A stretch of DNA of 9,431 nt from the NCBI GenBank assembly GCA_017509375.1, contig JAFWPT010000370.1:1-9431 (forward strand), given 5' to 3'. Position 1 is the first letter of the stretch. The number at the start of each line of letters is the position of its first letter. The notes beneath the pieces were generated by a model that saw nothing but the letters and a program-made list of their open reading frames with translations, was not told where the DNA came from and did not search any database. The DNA comes from Bacteroidales bacterium. GTDB lineage: Bacteria > Bacteroidota > Bacteroidia > Bacteroidales > UBA932. This document shows, in pieces, positions 1 through 7,225 of the stretch. The translations under genes were made by a program, and so were the position numbers.

Positions 1-40
1 GGGCTGACTAAAAAGTCGATAGCGACTTTTTAGTCAGCCC
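1..40. terminator. Perfect 18-bp-arm hairpin, terminator or dispersed palindrome
   Basis: Positions 1-18 (GGGCTGACTAAAAAGTCG) and 23-40 are exact reverse complements around an ATAG loop. The hairpin lies 20 nt beyond the stop codon of the minus-strand gene ending at 61, so it is well placed to end that operon. It is symmetric and could serve a plus-strand gene outside the window as well. No T-tract follows on the plus strand, and the minus-strand flank lies outside the window. A T-run just after the minus-strand stop (51-57) precedes the hairpin instead of following it. The length and perfection would also suit a multi-copy palindromic repeat. Confidence 0.55.
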
Positions 41-60
41 AGTACTAATTAAAAAAACCT

Positions 61-711
61 TTAGAATCGGTACCCTGCTCCGGCAAGCAGACCGGTAGAG
101 GCGCTGCTGGCGTTAACTTCTGCAAGGCCGTAGAAATGGCCCTTGCCGAAATTGATACCTATTGGGGTGAGGTAAGGAAGCGGAATGAACAAGCCGAAAT
201 TGCCGAGTACGACGCAGCTGAGTCCGAAAGAAGAGTAGAGGCGAAAATTGTCACGGATCATCCACTTCCAGCGGAAATCTACCATAGGGGTGTACATAGT
301 GCCGGAATAGAGTGTTCTGCTGGATAAAATCCCGGCCTTGTAATCCGGCTCGTTGTTACGGTTCAGCAAATTACCCTCTGCGTCCCTATACTCCACCTCT
401 TTCATCGGGTACTGGTCTCTGCGGTAAAATGCACCGCTTCCATTGATGACAACGTTCAGGTCCCACTTCTCATTCATCGAGTAGGTGTAGGCGAGGTTAA
501 AAGTGGGAATGAACAAGCGGGTATCTTTGAATCCGCGACTTATTTGGACAGAATGGCTGCTTGTGCTTAAAACAAGGGACTGTACAGGGGGCACGCCAGT
601 GGAAATCTCTATGGAATGCCTGTGCTCAGGATCGAAGGGCTGGGCTTTTGCCGGGGAACTGAGCAGTACCGCTGAAAGCAGCAGAGCCGTAATGAAATAG
701 AAGTGTCTCAT
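61..711 (-). CDS. Small outer-membrane beta-barrel protein, function unknown
   Basis: This 216-aa protein has a Sec signal peptide (about residues 1-23: MRHF, a hydrophobic core, then an AKA|Q cleavage site). The mature part alternates polar and hydrophobic residues with many aromatics, and ends in Gly-Ala-Gly-Tyr-Arg-Phe. A terminal Phe after an alternating strand is typical of barrels inserted by the BAM machinery, so it probably sits in the outer membrane with about eight strands; the strand number is an inference. The ATG at 711 lies 5 nt after the stop of the VWA lipoprotein gene, so the two are almost certainly co-transcribed and this gene is second. No enzymatic motif is visible and I do not recognise a named family beyond the general barrel. 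A link to the VWA lipoprotein rests only on the operon. Confidence 0.8.
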   Translation of the reverse strand: MRHFYFITALLLSAVLLSSPAKAQPFDPEHRHSIEISTGVPPVQSLVLSTSSHSVQISRGFKDTRLFIPTFNLAYTYSMNEKWDLNVVINGSGAFYRRDQYPMKEVEYRDAEGNLLNRNNEPDYKAGILSSRTLYSGTMYTPMVDFRWKWMIRDNFRLYSSFGLSCVVLGNFGLFIPLPYLTPIGINFGKGHFYGLAEVNASSASTGLLAGAGYRF

Positions 712-716
712 TATAA

Positions 717-2210
717 TTATTTTTTCAACTTTTCCGCCTTTTCAATCATCTTGACAAGGCTGCTGCGGAGTTTTAACGGGTCAACTCCGTCGGAAGGCTT
801 TTCGGCGCTCTGAATCAGCTCTTTAACCATCGAGAAATCGGCATTTCCCTTGAACTCGGAATCCCTGAGCAGCATGGCATAGGCGGCAAGACCTGCGGCA
901 AAATTGAATTCGGGCCCTGTTTTGGTGACACCCTCATAATATTTTCCGATATCCTGGTGGAGCAGGCGGCTCTCGCCTCCGAGCTCGGTCTTGTAGCGCA
1001 CGTCGAAAGAAGCCGCTGTGGCGTTCTGGGTCATATCCGCCGCCGGGATGAGCTCATAAAGGGCTGTGATGGTCTGGCCGGCGCCGATTTCTCCGGCATC
1101 CTTCGCGTCGTTTTCGAAATCTTCGTTATTCATAACCCTGTTCTCGTAGCCGATCAGCCGGTAGCTGTCCACCCAGTCGAAGAACTTCACCTGGCACTTT
1201 GTGTCGTTGGCTACGGATACGAAATGTGAACGTTCGTGGACGAATACTTTCATCATCTCTTCCTCGCTGTCTATGTATGTGTAGGTGCCGTTGCCGTGGT
1301 TGGACAAGCTTTCCATGCGGGAATCCTGGTAGTTGCCTGTTCCGAAGCCCATAATACTAAGGTAGATACCTTTGTCCAGATAGCTTTCCACCATCTCTAC
1401 GAGAGCGTCTGTAGATGTCACGCCTACGTTGAAGTCGCCGTCGGTGCACATGATGATGCGGTTGTTTCCACCCTTGATGTAATTCTTGACGGCATCGTCG
1501 TACGCCATCTGCATGGCCGCGCCGCCCGGAGTAAAACCTCCAACTTCAAGCTTCCTGATTGCTTTTTTGATGGTCGATGCGTCTTTTACCTTTGTGGATT
1601 CGAGTACCCGCTTAACTTCCCCGGCATAGGTGATGATTGCTACACGGTCGTCCGGACGCATATAGTCTATCATATTGAGCAGACCGGACTTGAGCAGTTC
1701 TATACGGTCGGTGCCCGACATTGAGCCGGATGTGTCCACGAGCAATATGAAGTTGGCGGCAGGCATCTCCTGTTCGCTCAGGGATTTGCCCTTGAGACCG
1801 AGACGGAGCAGCATGTGTCCGGTATTCCATGGGCAGACGCCCATTTCGGCGTTTATTGCAAGCATTTCACCGGCCGACGGCTCGCTGTAGTCGAAAGTGA
1901 AGTAGTTGAGGAATTCTTCGGTGCGGACGGAGTTTGCAGGAGGCAGGTAACCGCTGTTGAGGCAGCGCCTCATATAAGAATAGGATGCGCCGTCGGCATC
2001 CACTGAAAAAGTGGAAACTGGCTGTTCGGCTACTTTAATGAATTTATTCTCAACGATTTCATCAAAACTGTCGCCTTCTTTTCCGGATTCAGAATCGTGA
2101 CCTAGTTCATAGTATTCCTTATCCATCGGCATGGATGAATAATAGTCGCCCTTGCTGCAACCGGCAACTGCGAGGACTGTCGCAAACACAAATAAGATTG
2201 TCCGTTTCAT
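717..2210 (-). CDS. VWA domain lipoprotein, YfbK type
   Basis: This 497-aa protein starts with a lipoprotein signal whose lipobox is V15-A16-G17-C18, so Cys18 should be lipidated. Residues about 51-110 (ENKFIKVAEQPVSTFSVD through EEFLNYF) match the N-terminal vWF_A extension of YfbK-like proteins. The VWA domain follows at about 152-330 with a complete MIDAS metal site: D159-T-S-G-S163, T227 in GGFTPGG, and T256-D257-G-D. The C-terminal 150 residues correspond to the DUF3520 region usually paired with it. Family members are envelope proteins of largely unknown role, and the intact MIDAS predicts metal-dependent ligand binding. At 497 aa it lacks the extra N-terminal carboxypeptidase-regulatory-like domain that many Bacteroidota homologues carry. 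It is the first gene of a minus-strand pair with the barrel gene and is divergent from the NigD-like operon. Confidence 0.9.
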   Translation of the reverse strand: MKRTILFVFATVLAVAGCSKGDYYSSMPMDKEYYELGHDSESGKEGDSFDEIVENKFIKVAEQPVSTFSVDADGASYSYMRRCLNSGYLPPANSVRTEEFLNYFTFDYSEPSAGEMLAINAEMGVCPWNTGHMLLRLGLKGKSLSEQEMPAANFILLVDTSGSMSGTDRIELLKSGLLNMIDYMRPDDRVAIITYAGEVKRVLESTKVKDASTIKKAIRKLEVGGFTPGGAAMQMAYDDAVKNYIKGGNNRIIMCTDGDFNVGVTSTDALVEMVESYLDKGIYLSIMGFGTGNYQDSRMESLSNHGNGTYTYIDSEEEMMKVFVHERSHFVSVANDTKCQVKFFDWVDSYRLIGYENRVMNNEDFENDAKDAGEIGAGQTITALYELIPAADMTQNATAASFDVRYKTELGGESRLLHQDIGKYYEGVTKTGPEFNFAAGLAAYAMLLRDSEFKGNADFSMVKELIQSAEKPSDGVDPLKLRSSLVKMIEKAEKLKK

Positions 2211-2318
2211 TTTAACAAGTGTTTTTTGCTTTGTAAATGTACGAAAAAGTCCAATCTTGCATTGCCTTCACAAAAATTTTTTGCATAATGTGCAAGATTC
2301 TGCTTTTGCAGGGATTTA
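2211..2318. promoter_or_regulatory. Divergent intergenic region with inverted repeats
   Basis: This AT-rich spacer must hold the promoters of both the VWA gene (leftward) and the NigD-like/sigma operon (rightward). It contains a 9-bp inverted repeat, AATCTTGCA at 2253-2261 and TGCAAGATT at 2291-2299. A smaller palindrome, TTGCA-N5-TGCAA (2281-2295), overlaps the right arm, and a short CTGC-TTTT-GCAG hairpin sits at 2300-2311. On the minus strand TACATTTA (reverse complement of about 2235-2242) matches 7 of 8 positions of TAnnTTTG but has no good TTTG element 19-21 nt upstream. No convincing housekeeping promoter is visible on the plus strand, which would suit control by an alternative sigma factor; that is inference. 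Confidence 0.5.
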
Positions 2319-3032
2319 ATGAATGAAATGAAAAGGAAACTATTCCATACTTTTATAGCTGCTGTCTTTGTACTCAGCTTGTTTTCCTGTGCAAAAGGAG
2401 TGAGGCATCCCGATGAATTTGGCGGCTTATTAGACGCAGAAGACACTGTAATAGACAGGAATATTGCTGTAACTGATTTGCTTACTATTAAAAGGTCCGA
2501 TTCAGGGGAAGCGTATTTTCGGCTTGGCCACTTCAAACTATGGCCGGATATGGAATTTGATTATGATTTACCGCAAAGGGCTCTGGCTTCTTTGACCATT
2601 ACTCCGGACAGGATAAACGACTATTACAAATGTATCGTGGACTGGATTGAGCCTTTGGAGAACGGCGTTCTCAAATCATCTCCGGACTATGCTTCAGCGC
2701 CCCGGAATCCTGATGCGGGCCTGGATTTGCTTTTGGATTCGGATTTGACCATGCTGGAAGACGGGTTCCTTTCTTTGCATTACAATACATGGTGGGGAGA
2801 ACATGCTGTCCATCATGACTTTAGCTTGATAGGAACGGAGAACTCCGGCGGCGTTTGCACTTTGTCGCTGGTACAGGACCGCAACGGAGATTCCAAAGAT
2901 TATCTGTCGGAGGGTATTATTTGCTTCGATCTAAGCAGCTTGAGAGAACCGGGAGGAGAACATAAAACTATAAGTTTAAACTGGATTAAACTGGACGGTA
3001 CCGAAGGGACTGCACGCTTTGAGCTGGAATAA
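2319..3032 (+). CDS. NigD-like lipoprotein
   Basis: This 237-aa protein has a lipoprotein signal with the box S20-L-F-S-C24, so Cys24 is the likely lipid anchor. The ATG at 2328 (M4, MKRKLF) is an equally plausible start. Residues about 48-115 include YFRLGHFKLWPD, resembling the 'LWP' core of the NigD N-terminal domain. Residues about 140-235 (MLEDGFLSLHYN, HHDFSLI, LVQDRNGD, CFDLSSL) fit the NigD C-terminal beta-sandwich with its His-rich strand. NigD-like proteins are Bacteroidota lipoproteins named after a gene in the nigrescin bacteriocin locus of Prevotella; their biochemical role is unknown. The stop overlaps the start region of the sigma gene, so it appears to be the first gene of a nigD-sigma-anti-sigma operon. 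It may be a sensor, regulator or target of the sigma module; the sequence does not say which. Confidence 0.78.
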   Translation: MNEMKRKLFHTFIAAVFVLSLFSCAKGVRHPDEFGGLLDAEDTVIDRNIAVTDLLTIKRSDSGEAYFRLGHFKLWPDMEFDYDLPQRALASLTITPDRINDYYKCIVDWIEPLENGVLKSSPDYASAPRNPDAGLDLLLDSDLTMLEDGFLSLHYNTWWGEHAVHHDFSLIGTENSGGVCTLSLVQDRNGDSKDYLSEGIICFDLSSLREPGGEHKTISLNWIKLDGTEGTARFELE

Positions 3033-3579
3033 TGGGAATAGCCTGAGTGAGAGAGAGTTGGTCAGGCTCGTAGGCAACGGAGATCCCCGTGGCCAGAGAG
3101 AGTTGTACCAAAGATATGCCGGAGTTCTTACTGCAGTGGCCGCAAGGTACCTGCAAGACCAGGACCAACTCAAAGACGTGCTTCAGGACGCATTCATCCG
3201 CATTTTCGAACATTTCCACAGTTTCCGGTACAGGGGAGAAGGGTCGCTGCGGGCATGGATGTCAAAGATCGTGACAAACGGTGCTCTGCAGGCTTTGAGG
3301 CGGGATAGCAGGCTGCTTCCGTCTTCCGAGCTTCCTGAGTCCTTGCCCGACGAAGATCCGGACATAGATGAAGTGCCTATGGAGGTGCTGCAGGATATTA
3401 TCCGCAACTTGCCGGACGGCTACAGGACCGTGTTCAACTTGTTTGTTTTCGAGCAGATGAAGCATAAGGAGATTGCGGCTCTGCTCGGTATTAAGGAAAA
3501 CTCTTCCGCGTCCCAGCTGCTTAGGGCTAAAGCGCTGCTGGCAAAGGAGATAAAAGATTATAAGAAAAATGGCGCGTAA
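3019..3579 (+). CDS. ECF sigma-70 factor, Das/ECF21-like
   Basis: This 186-aa sigma factor has region 2 at about residues 22-95 (GNGDPRGQRELYQRYAG, LKDVLQDAFIRIF, GSLRAWMSKIVTN) and region 4 at about 120-176 (LPDGYRTVFNLFVF, then the helix-turn-helix MKHKEIAALLGIKENSSASQ). The RTVFNLF and KHKEIAALLGI signatures fit the Bacteroidota ECF group paired with dual-membrane anti-sigma factors; the ECF21 assignment is my judgement without a search. The reading frame has no ATG at its beginning. A TTG at 3019 gives a normal N-terminus, 14 nt inside the NigD-like gene. An ATG at 3032, in a TAATG stop-start overlap, is out of frame by one base. Its 3' end overlaps the partner anti-sigma gene by 11 nt, implying coupled translation and balanced stoichiometry. 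Confidence 0.9.
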   Translation: MSWNNGNSLSERELVRLVGNGDPRGQRELYQRYAGVLTAVAARYLQDQDQLKDVLQDAFIRIFEHFHSFRYRGEGSLRAWMSKIVTNGALQALRRDSRLLPSSELPESLPDEDPDIDEVPMEVLQDIIRNLPDGYRTVFNLFVFEQMKHKEIAALLGIKENSSASQLLRAKALLAKEIKDYKKNGA

Positions 3580-4879
3580 TCAGTGGAACGAGAAACTCCG
3601 TCAAAAGATGGAGTCATACACCCAGTCGCCCCCGGATGGCTTGTGGGAGGCGGTAGAGGCTGGCCTGCCGCAGCAAAAGGCAGTATTCCCTTCGTGGGTG
3701 TGGGCTTTCGCGGGCGTGGCCGCAGCTTTGTTTGCGGTGATGTTGATATGGCCTAAGGGAGGCGGTAAAACCATTTCCGGAGATGATGCTGTTGCAGTCA
3801 TGAAGGCGGAAGACGATATCTTGCCCGATGCTGCATCGGATTCTTATGAGGAGGCCGGATTGCAGCAGCTCCCGTCCCTGCCGGAAGATTCCGTTGCCCC
3901 GGGCGGCGTGCGTCATGGCAGCTCCGCAAATAGTTCCGCAGTATCAGTAACTTCACTGACAGCCGTGGCTTCCGGTGAGCTGAGTACTTCTACCAACGAT
4001 ATTCCGGCGGCAAATAATGAAGAAGAAACTGAGGCGGCAGATAATGCAGGAGAAACTGCGGCTCCCGGCGATAAGGTACAAGACGGGCAGGTGCCGGCAG
4101 GTGTTGACCCGGATCATGCTGAGGATAAGGCAGTCCAATCTGAAAGCACTGCAGATCCGGCGGCCGGCGGTACTGTATTGATTCCGCTGGAAAGGAAGAA
4201 AACTGCTTACAGGCCTAATCTGACAGCCTCCCTGCTTGCAGGAGGTATTCCTGGCAAGGCGGGAGACAGCTATACCTCCTATGGAGCGCCTGGCGGCGTA
4301 AGGTCAGGAACCATGTCCTTGAAAAAAGCGCCCGTGGCCCTTTTGAGCAGGAACAAGGCCACACAGACCGACGTAAACCATTCCGTGGCTTTGCGGGTGG
4401 GTGCTTTGATGCAGCTGTCGTTCAGCGAGCATTGGGGCTTGGAAAGCGGCTTGCAGCTGAGCAATCTGGAGACCGTTACCAGGTCCGTGACAAGCAATAT
4501 GACGGCTTCTGCCGGCAAGACCATGTCCTATCTGGGCGTGCCCCTGCATGTGGTTTACACCCCCTTCCGTTTAGGCCGTTTTGCATTGTACGCTTCGGCC
4601 GGCCCTATGCTCGAATATGGTTTCCGTAGTGTGTCAGTGGATGAGAGCTACATAGGCTCCGAACGCGTGTCTTACGACAAGATTACACGCAGGGAGAACG
4701 ATTTCATCTGGTCATTGGAAGCTAATCTCGGCGCCCAGTGGAACGTGGGCGGTCTGGGAGGCTTGTTCATCCAGCCGGGTATCTCCTGGCACTTCGCCGG
4801 CGGGGATAATCAGGAGTCCTTCTATACGGCCCATCCTTTGTCGTTCGCCTTGAGCGCCGGCTTCCGCTTTATGTTCTGA
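3569..4879 (+). CDS. Dual membrane-spanning anti-sigma factor (Dma-like)
   Basis: This 436-aa protein has no signal peptide. Residues 1-42 are a short cytoplasmic segment (W6, then P21-P-D-G-L-W26) predicted to bind the sigma factor. Residues 43-61 form one hydrophobic helix. Residues 62 to about 210 are a low-complexity Ala/Glu/Asp/Ser-rich linker. Residues about 215-436 look like an outer-membrane barrel (HSVALRVGALMQLSF, WGLESGLQL, YLGVPLHVVY) ending in Gly-Phe-Arg-Phe-Met-Phe. A linker near 150 residues can cross the periplasm if extended. The order matches the Dma family reported to restrain ECF21 sigma factors and control vesiculation in B. thetaiotaomicron. Automatic annotation would probably call it a porin or barrel protein and miss the anti-sigma part. 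The gene overlaps the sigma gene by 11 nt. Confidence 0.85.
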   Translation: MARNQWNEKLRQKMESYTQSPPDGLWEAVEAGLPQQKAVFPSWVWAFAGVAAALFAVMLIWPKGGGKTISGDDAVAVMKAEDDILPDAASDSYEEAGLQQLPSLPEDSVAPGGVRHGSSANSSAVSVTSLTAVASGELSTSTNDIPAANNEEETEAADNAGETAAPGDKVQDGQVPAGVDPDHAEDKAVQSESTADPAAGGTVLIPLERKKTAYRPNLTASLLAGGIPGKAGDSYTSYGAPGGVRSGTMSLKKAPVALLSRNKATQTDVNHSVALRVGALMQLSFSEHWGLESGLQLSNLETVTRSVTSNMTASAGKTMSYLGVPLHVVYTPFRLGRFALYASAGPMLEYGFRSVSVDESYIGSERVSYDKITRRENDFIWSLEANLGAQWNVGGLGGLFIQPGISWHFAGGDNQESFYTAHPLSFALSAGFRFMF

Positions 4880-4882
4880 AGC

Positions 4883-6073
4883 TTATTTCCTCAGCCATTT
4901 TTCGGGGTCCTGCGGCTGGCGTCCTTTCCATAGCTGGAAATGCACCTGGGTATCTTCCAGGCCAAGAGCTACGTGGCCAAGTACCTGGCCGGTAGTGACT
5001 TTGTCTCCGGCTTTCACAGCAACGGAGCCGAGCTTGCAGTAGAACGTGAAGTATTCCCCGTGCTGCACCAGGACGCATTGACTGTAACCGGGTATCACTA
5101 CAATCTGCTTGACTACGCCGTTGAACACCGCCATCACCGGTGCGTCCTTATCTACCGCTATGCCTACGCCATTGTTGAAAGGCATTTCCAATTTGGTATA
5201 TACCGGGTGGGGGTTCCTTCCGAAATGGCTCACCACCCGTCCTTCAGCCGGCCATGGCAGTTTGCCGGCATTGGCTTCGAACTGGCTTGACAGGGCTGTG
5301 TCAATCTGGGTTTTGGTCTTCTTGCCGCCTTTCCCTTTGCCTTTTCCTTTGTCCATCTCGGCCTGAATCAGCCTTTCGATTTCACGGTTGAGAGCCTCCA
5401 CCTGTTTGCGCTTGGAAGCCAGTTGGGCCTGGTACTGCTTGCGGTCTTTTTGCAGTTGGTCCACGAGACGGCGCGACTGGTCTTCTTCCTTCTGCAGCTT
5501 GCTGAACTCTGCCGCCCGCTCGTCGCGCAACGCTTTTACCTGGATGCGCAAGCTGTCGAGCCGCAGCTTTTCCTGCTGCAGGCGCTCCCGTTCCTGCCCT
5601 ATGCGGCGGCCCTGTTCATTCATACGGGAAGAGAGCTGGCGAAGGTAGCCGTAGCGTCTCATGCCCTGCCCGAGGTTCTCGCTGGCCAGAATGTACAGGT
5701 ACCACATGCGGGAGTCCCTGTTCTTGTATGCGTTTTGCACCAGCCGGCCGTAGTAGTAAGTCATGGTGTCCAGACGGGCTTGCACCCTGTCCACTTCCTT
5801 CTGGCACCGCTTCGCACTGTCGCTGATCTGCGCCAGTTCCCGTTCGCTGTCGGTCAGCAGCTCCTTGCGGGCGGCGGTCTGGGCGCTCAGGAGGCTCAAC
5901 TGCGTAGCGGCGCTGTTGCTTTTGGCAGTAGCGCTCTCCAGTTGCTTCTCGAGTATGCGTATATCACGCTCCAGCCTGGCTTTCTTGTCTTTGCTCGAAG
6001 ACAGGCTCTGTGCCGGCATCGGGATGCAGCACAGCAGGCTCAGTACTGTAGCTATTATTCTTGCGTGCTTCAT
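4883..6073 (-). CDS. EnvC-like murein hydrolase activator, degenerate LytM domain
   Basis: This 396-aa protein has a signal peptide (about 1-22), a long coiled coil (about 24-240, rich in Glu, Lys, Arg and Gln), a Lys/Gly tract (KGKGKGKGGKK, 242-252) and a C-terminal LytM/M23 domain (about 274-393). In active M23 peptidases zinc is held by H-x-x-x-D and H-x-H. Here the first His is N300, the Asp is G304, the first His of H-x-H is Q376, and the usual second-strand His is K347; only H378 remains. It should therefore not cleave peptidoglycan itself. By analogy with E. coli EnvC it probably activates an amidase during daughter-cell separation. It is periplasmic. The ATG overlaps the TPR gene stop by 4 nt (ATGA). 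Standard pipelines may wrongly label it a metalloendopeptidase. Confidence 0.87.
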   Translation of the reverse strand: MKHARIIATVLSLLCCIPMPAQSLSSSKDKKARLERDIRILEKQLESATAKSNSAATQLSLLSAQTAARKELLTDSERELAQISDSAKRCQKEVDRVQARLDTMTYYYGRLVQNAYKNRDSRMWYLYILASENLGQGMRRYGYLRQLSSRMNEQGRRIGQERERLQQEKLRLDSLRIQVKALRDERAAEFSKLQKEEDQSRRLVDQLQKDRKQYQAQLASKRKQVEALNREIERLIQAEMDKGKGKGKGGKKTKTQIDTALSSQFEANAGKLPWPAEGRVVSHFGRNPHPVYTKLEMPFNNGVGIAVDKDAPVMAVFNGVVKQIVVIPGYSQCVLVQHGEYFTFYCKLGSVAVKAGDKVTTGQVLGHVALGLEDTQVHFQLWKGRQPQDPEKWLRK

Positions 6074-7218
6074 TTCTTCTTGCTTTCCGCCAGATTACGG
6101 TAGTATGTGGCCAGGTCTTTCTCCCCCAATTTTTCGAGTACGATGGAGTAATGCATCAGCACTACCGGACTGTCTTTGCCACCGTAGAGCATTGCGTGCT
6201 TGAAGTATGGCTTCGCCTTTTTCGCTTTGCCCCTCAGGAACAGAATCCAGCCGTAAGTGTCAAGGTAGGTGGGATTGTCAGGCTCCTTGGTGACCGTTAT
6301 CAGGCTCATTTTCTCGGCCTTGGCAAGCTTGCGCCGTTCCAGGCTGAGGTAATATGCATAGTTGTTGAGCACAAGGCAGTATCCTGGGTCCAGTTTCAGG
6401 GCCTTTTCGTATGTTTTATAGGCTTTACGGTTATTTCCCGTCTGGTGTTGGGTATCTCCGATGATAGATAGGCACTGCACCACGTTGTCCACGTCCTCGG
6501 GCTGCAATTCCATCATTACGTTGCACTCATCTATCACCCTGTCGTTGTCGCCAAGGCTGGCGGCCATCTGCATACAAAGGCTGTGGGCATGCATGCTCTT
6601 GGGTTCCGCCTCCGCGTAAACGCGCATGACCGTGTCTATCTGAGGGAGCAGGGCGTTGAAGGTGCGGGAGTCGAAGCCGCCCATTACGCTCATCAGGGCA
6701 TCGTATTTCATATCGTCGCCGGCAGTTCCGTCCCTTACAAGCGACTTGAGAGACGCGAAATAGGAGGGGAAGTCACGCTTCATCCTGTATGCTCCGGCCA
6801 GCATGGAAGATACATATAGTTCCGGGTACTTCCCGGGGTTCACCACCTGCAGCTCGCGGAACAGTTTCTCGGCGGCTGACACCTCTCCGGTGTTCAGGTA
6901 AACATTAGCCAGTGTCTCCTTGTACCAAACGTTGGAGGGGTCCAGTTCCAGGGCGGCGGCAAAATGGCTGACTGCATCGTTGTAGTCCCTTGCGGAATAA
7001 CTGCAAAGTCCTTTGTAGTAATGAATTGCATCATTTTCCGGGTAGATTGCGGAGAGCGAATCCAAGCTGGCTCCGGCAGTCTCGTAATCTCCGGCTTCAA
7101 TGCAGGATACTATATCCAGGATAGCGTTTTCCATGCTGATGCTGTCCCTTTTCTCCTCTTGGGCGGAAAGGAGAAAACTCAAAAGCGACAGCGCCATGCA
7201 CAGCAGGACTTTCTTCAT
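6070..7218 (-). CDS. Exported tetratricopeptide-repeat protein
   Basis: This 382-aa protein has a signal peptide (MKKVLLCMALSLLSFLLSAQ, cleavage near residue 20). TPR units follow: about 64-97 (AIHYYKGLCSYSARDYNDAVSHFAAALELDP), 98-130, 248-281 (ending EKALKLDP), 282-315 (LNNYAYYLSLER) and 316-349. The middle third is also helical and probably holds diverged repeats. TPRs make superhelical scaffolds for protein binding, and the protein has no enzymatic motif. The overlap with the EnvC-like gene ties it to that cell-wall activator. In many Bacteroidales a similar TPR gene lies just upstream of an EnvC-like gene, often with a DUF4292 lipoprotein gene between, from memory; here no gene intervenes. 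The start at 7218 lies within a few bases of the predicted transcription start. M8 (7197) would be an alternative start but shortens the signal peptide. Confidence 0.85.
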   Translation of the reverse strand: MKKVLLCMALSLLSFLLSAQEEKRDSISMENAILDIVSCIEAGDYETAGASLDSLSAIYPENDAIHYYKGLCSYSARDYNDAVSHFAAALELDPSNVWYKETLANVYLNTGEVSAAEKLFRELQVVNPGKYPELYVSSMLAGAYRMKRDFPSYFASLKSLVRDGTAGDDMKYDALMSVMGGFDSRTFNALLPQIDTVMRVYAEAEPKSMHAHSLCMQMAASLGDNDRVIDECNVMMELQPEDVDNVVQCLSIIGDTQHQTGNNRKAYKTYEKALKLDPGYCLVLNNYAYYLSLERRKLAKAEKMSLITVTKEPDNPTYLDTYGWILFLRGKAKKAKPYFKHAMLYGGKDSPVVLMHYSIVLEKLGEKDLATYYRNLAESKKK

Positions 7219-7225
7219 ATGATTA

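Noticed and set aside
1236..1724. 162-codon plus-strand open frame inside the VWA gene
   Set aside because: It is the complement of the VWA domain coding strand; the His/Val-rich product matches nothing recognisable.
3569..4879. Classical FecR-type anti-sigma factor of a SusC/SusD system
   Set aside because: There is no FecR periplasmic domain, no TonB-dependent receptor nearby, and the C-terminus is a barrel.
4883..6073. Active M23 metalloendopeptidase
   Set aside because: Most zinc ligands are replaced (N300, G304, Q376) and K347 replaces another active-site His, so catalysis is not expected.
5423..6103. 226-codon plus-strand open frame antisense to the EnvC-like gene
   Set aside because: It lies wholly opposite a gene with clear domains, its protein is a low-complexity Leu/Ala/Val-rich string, and it has no promoter or neighbours in that direction.
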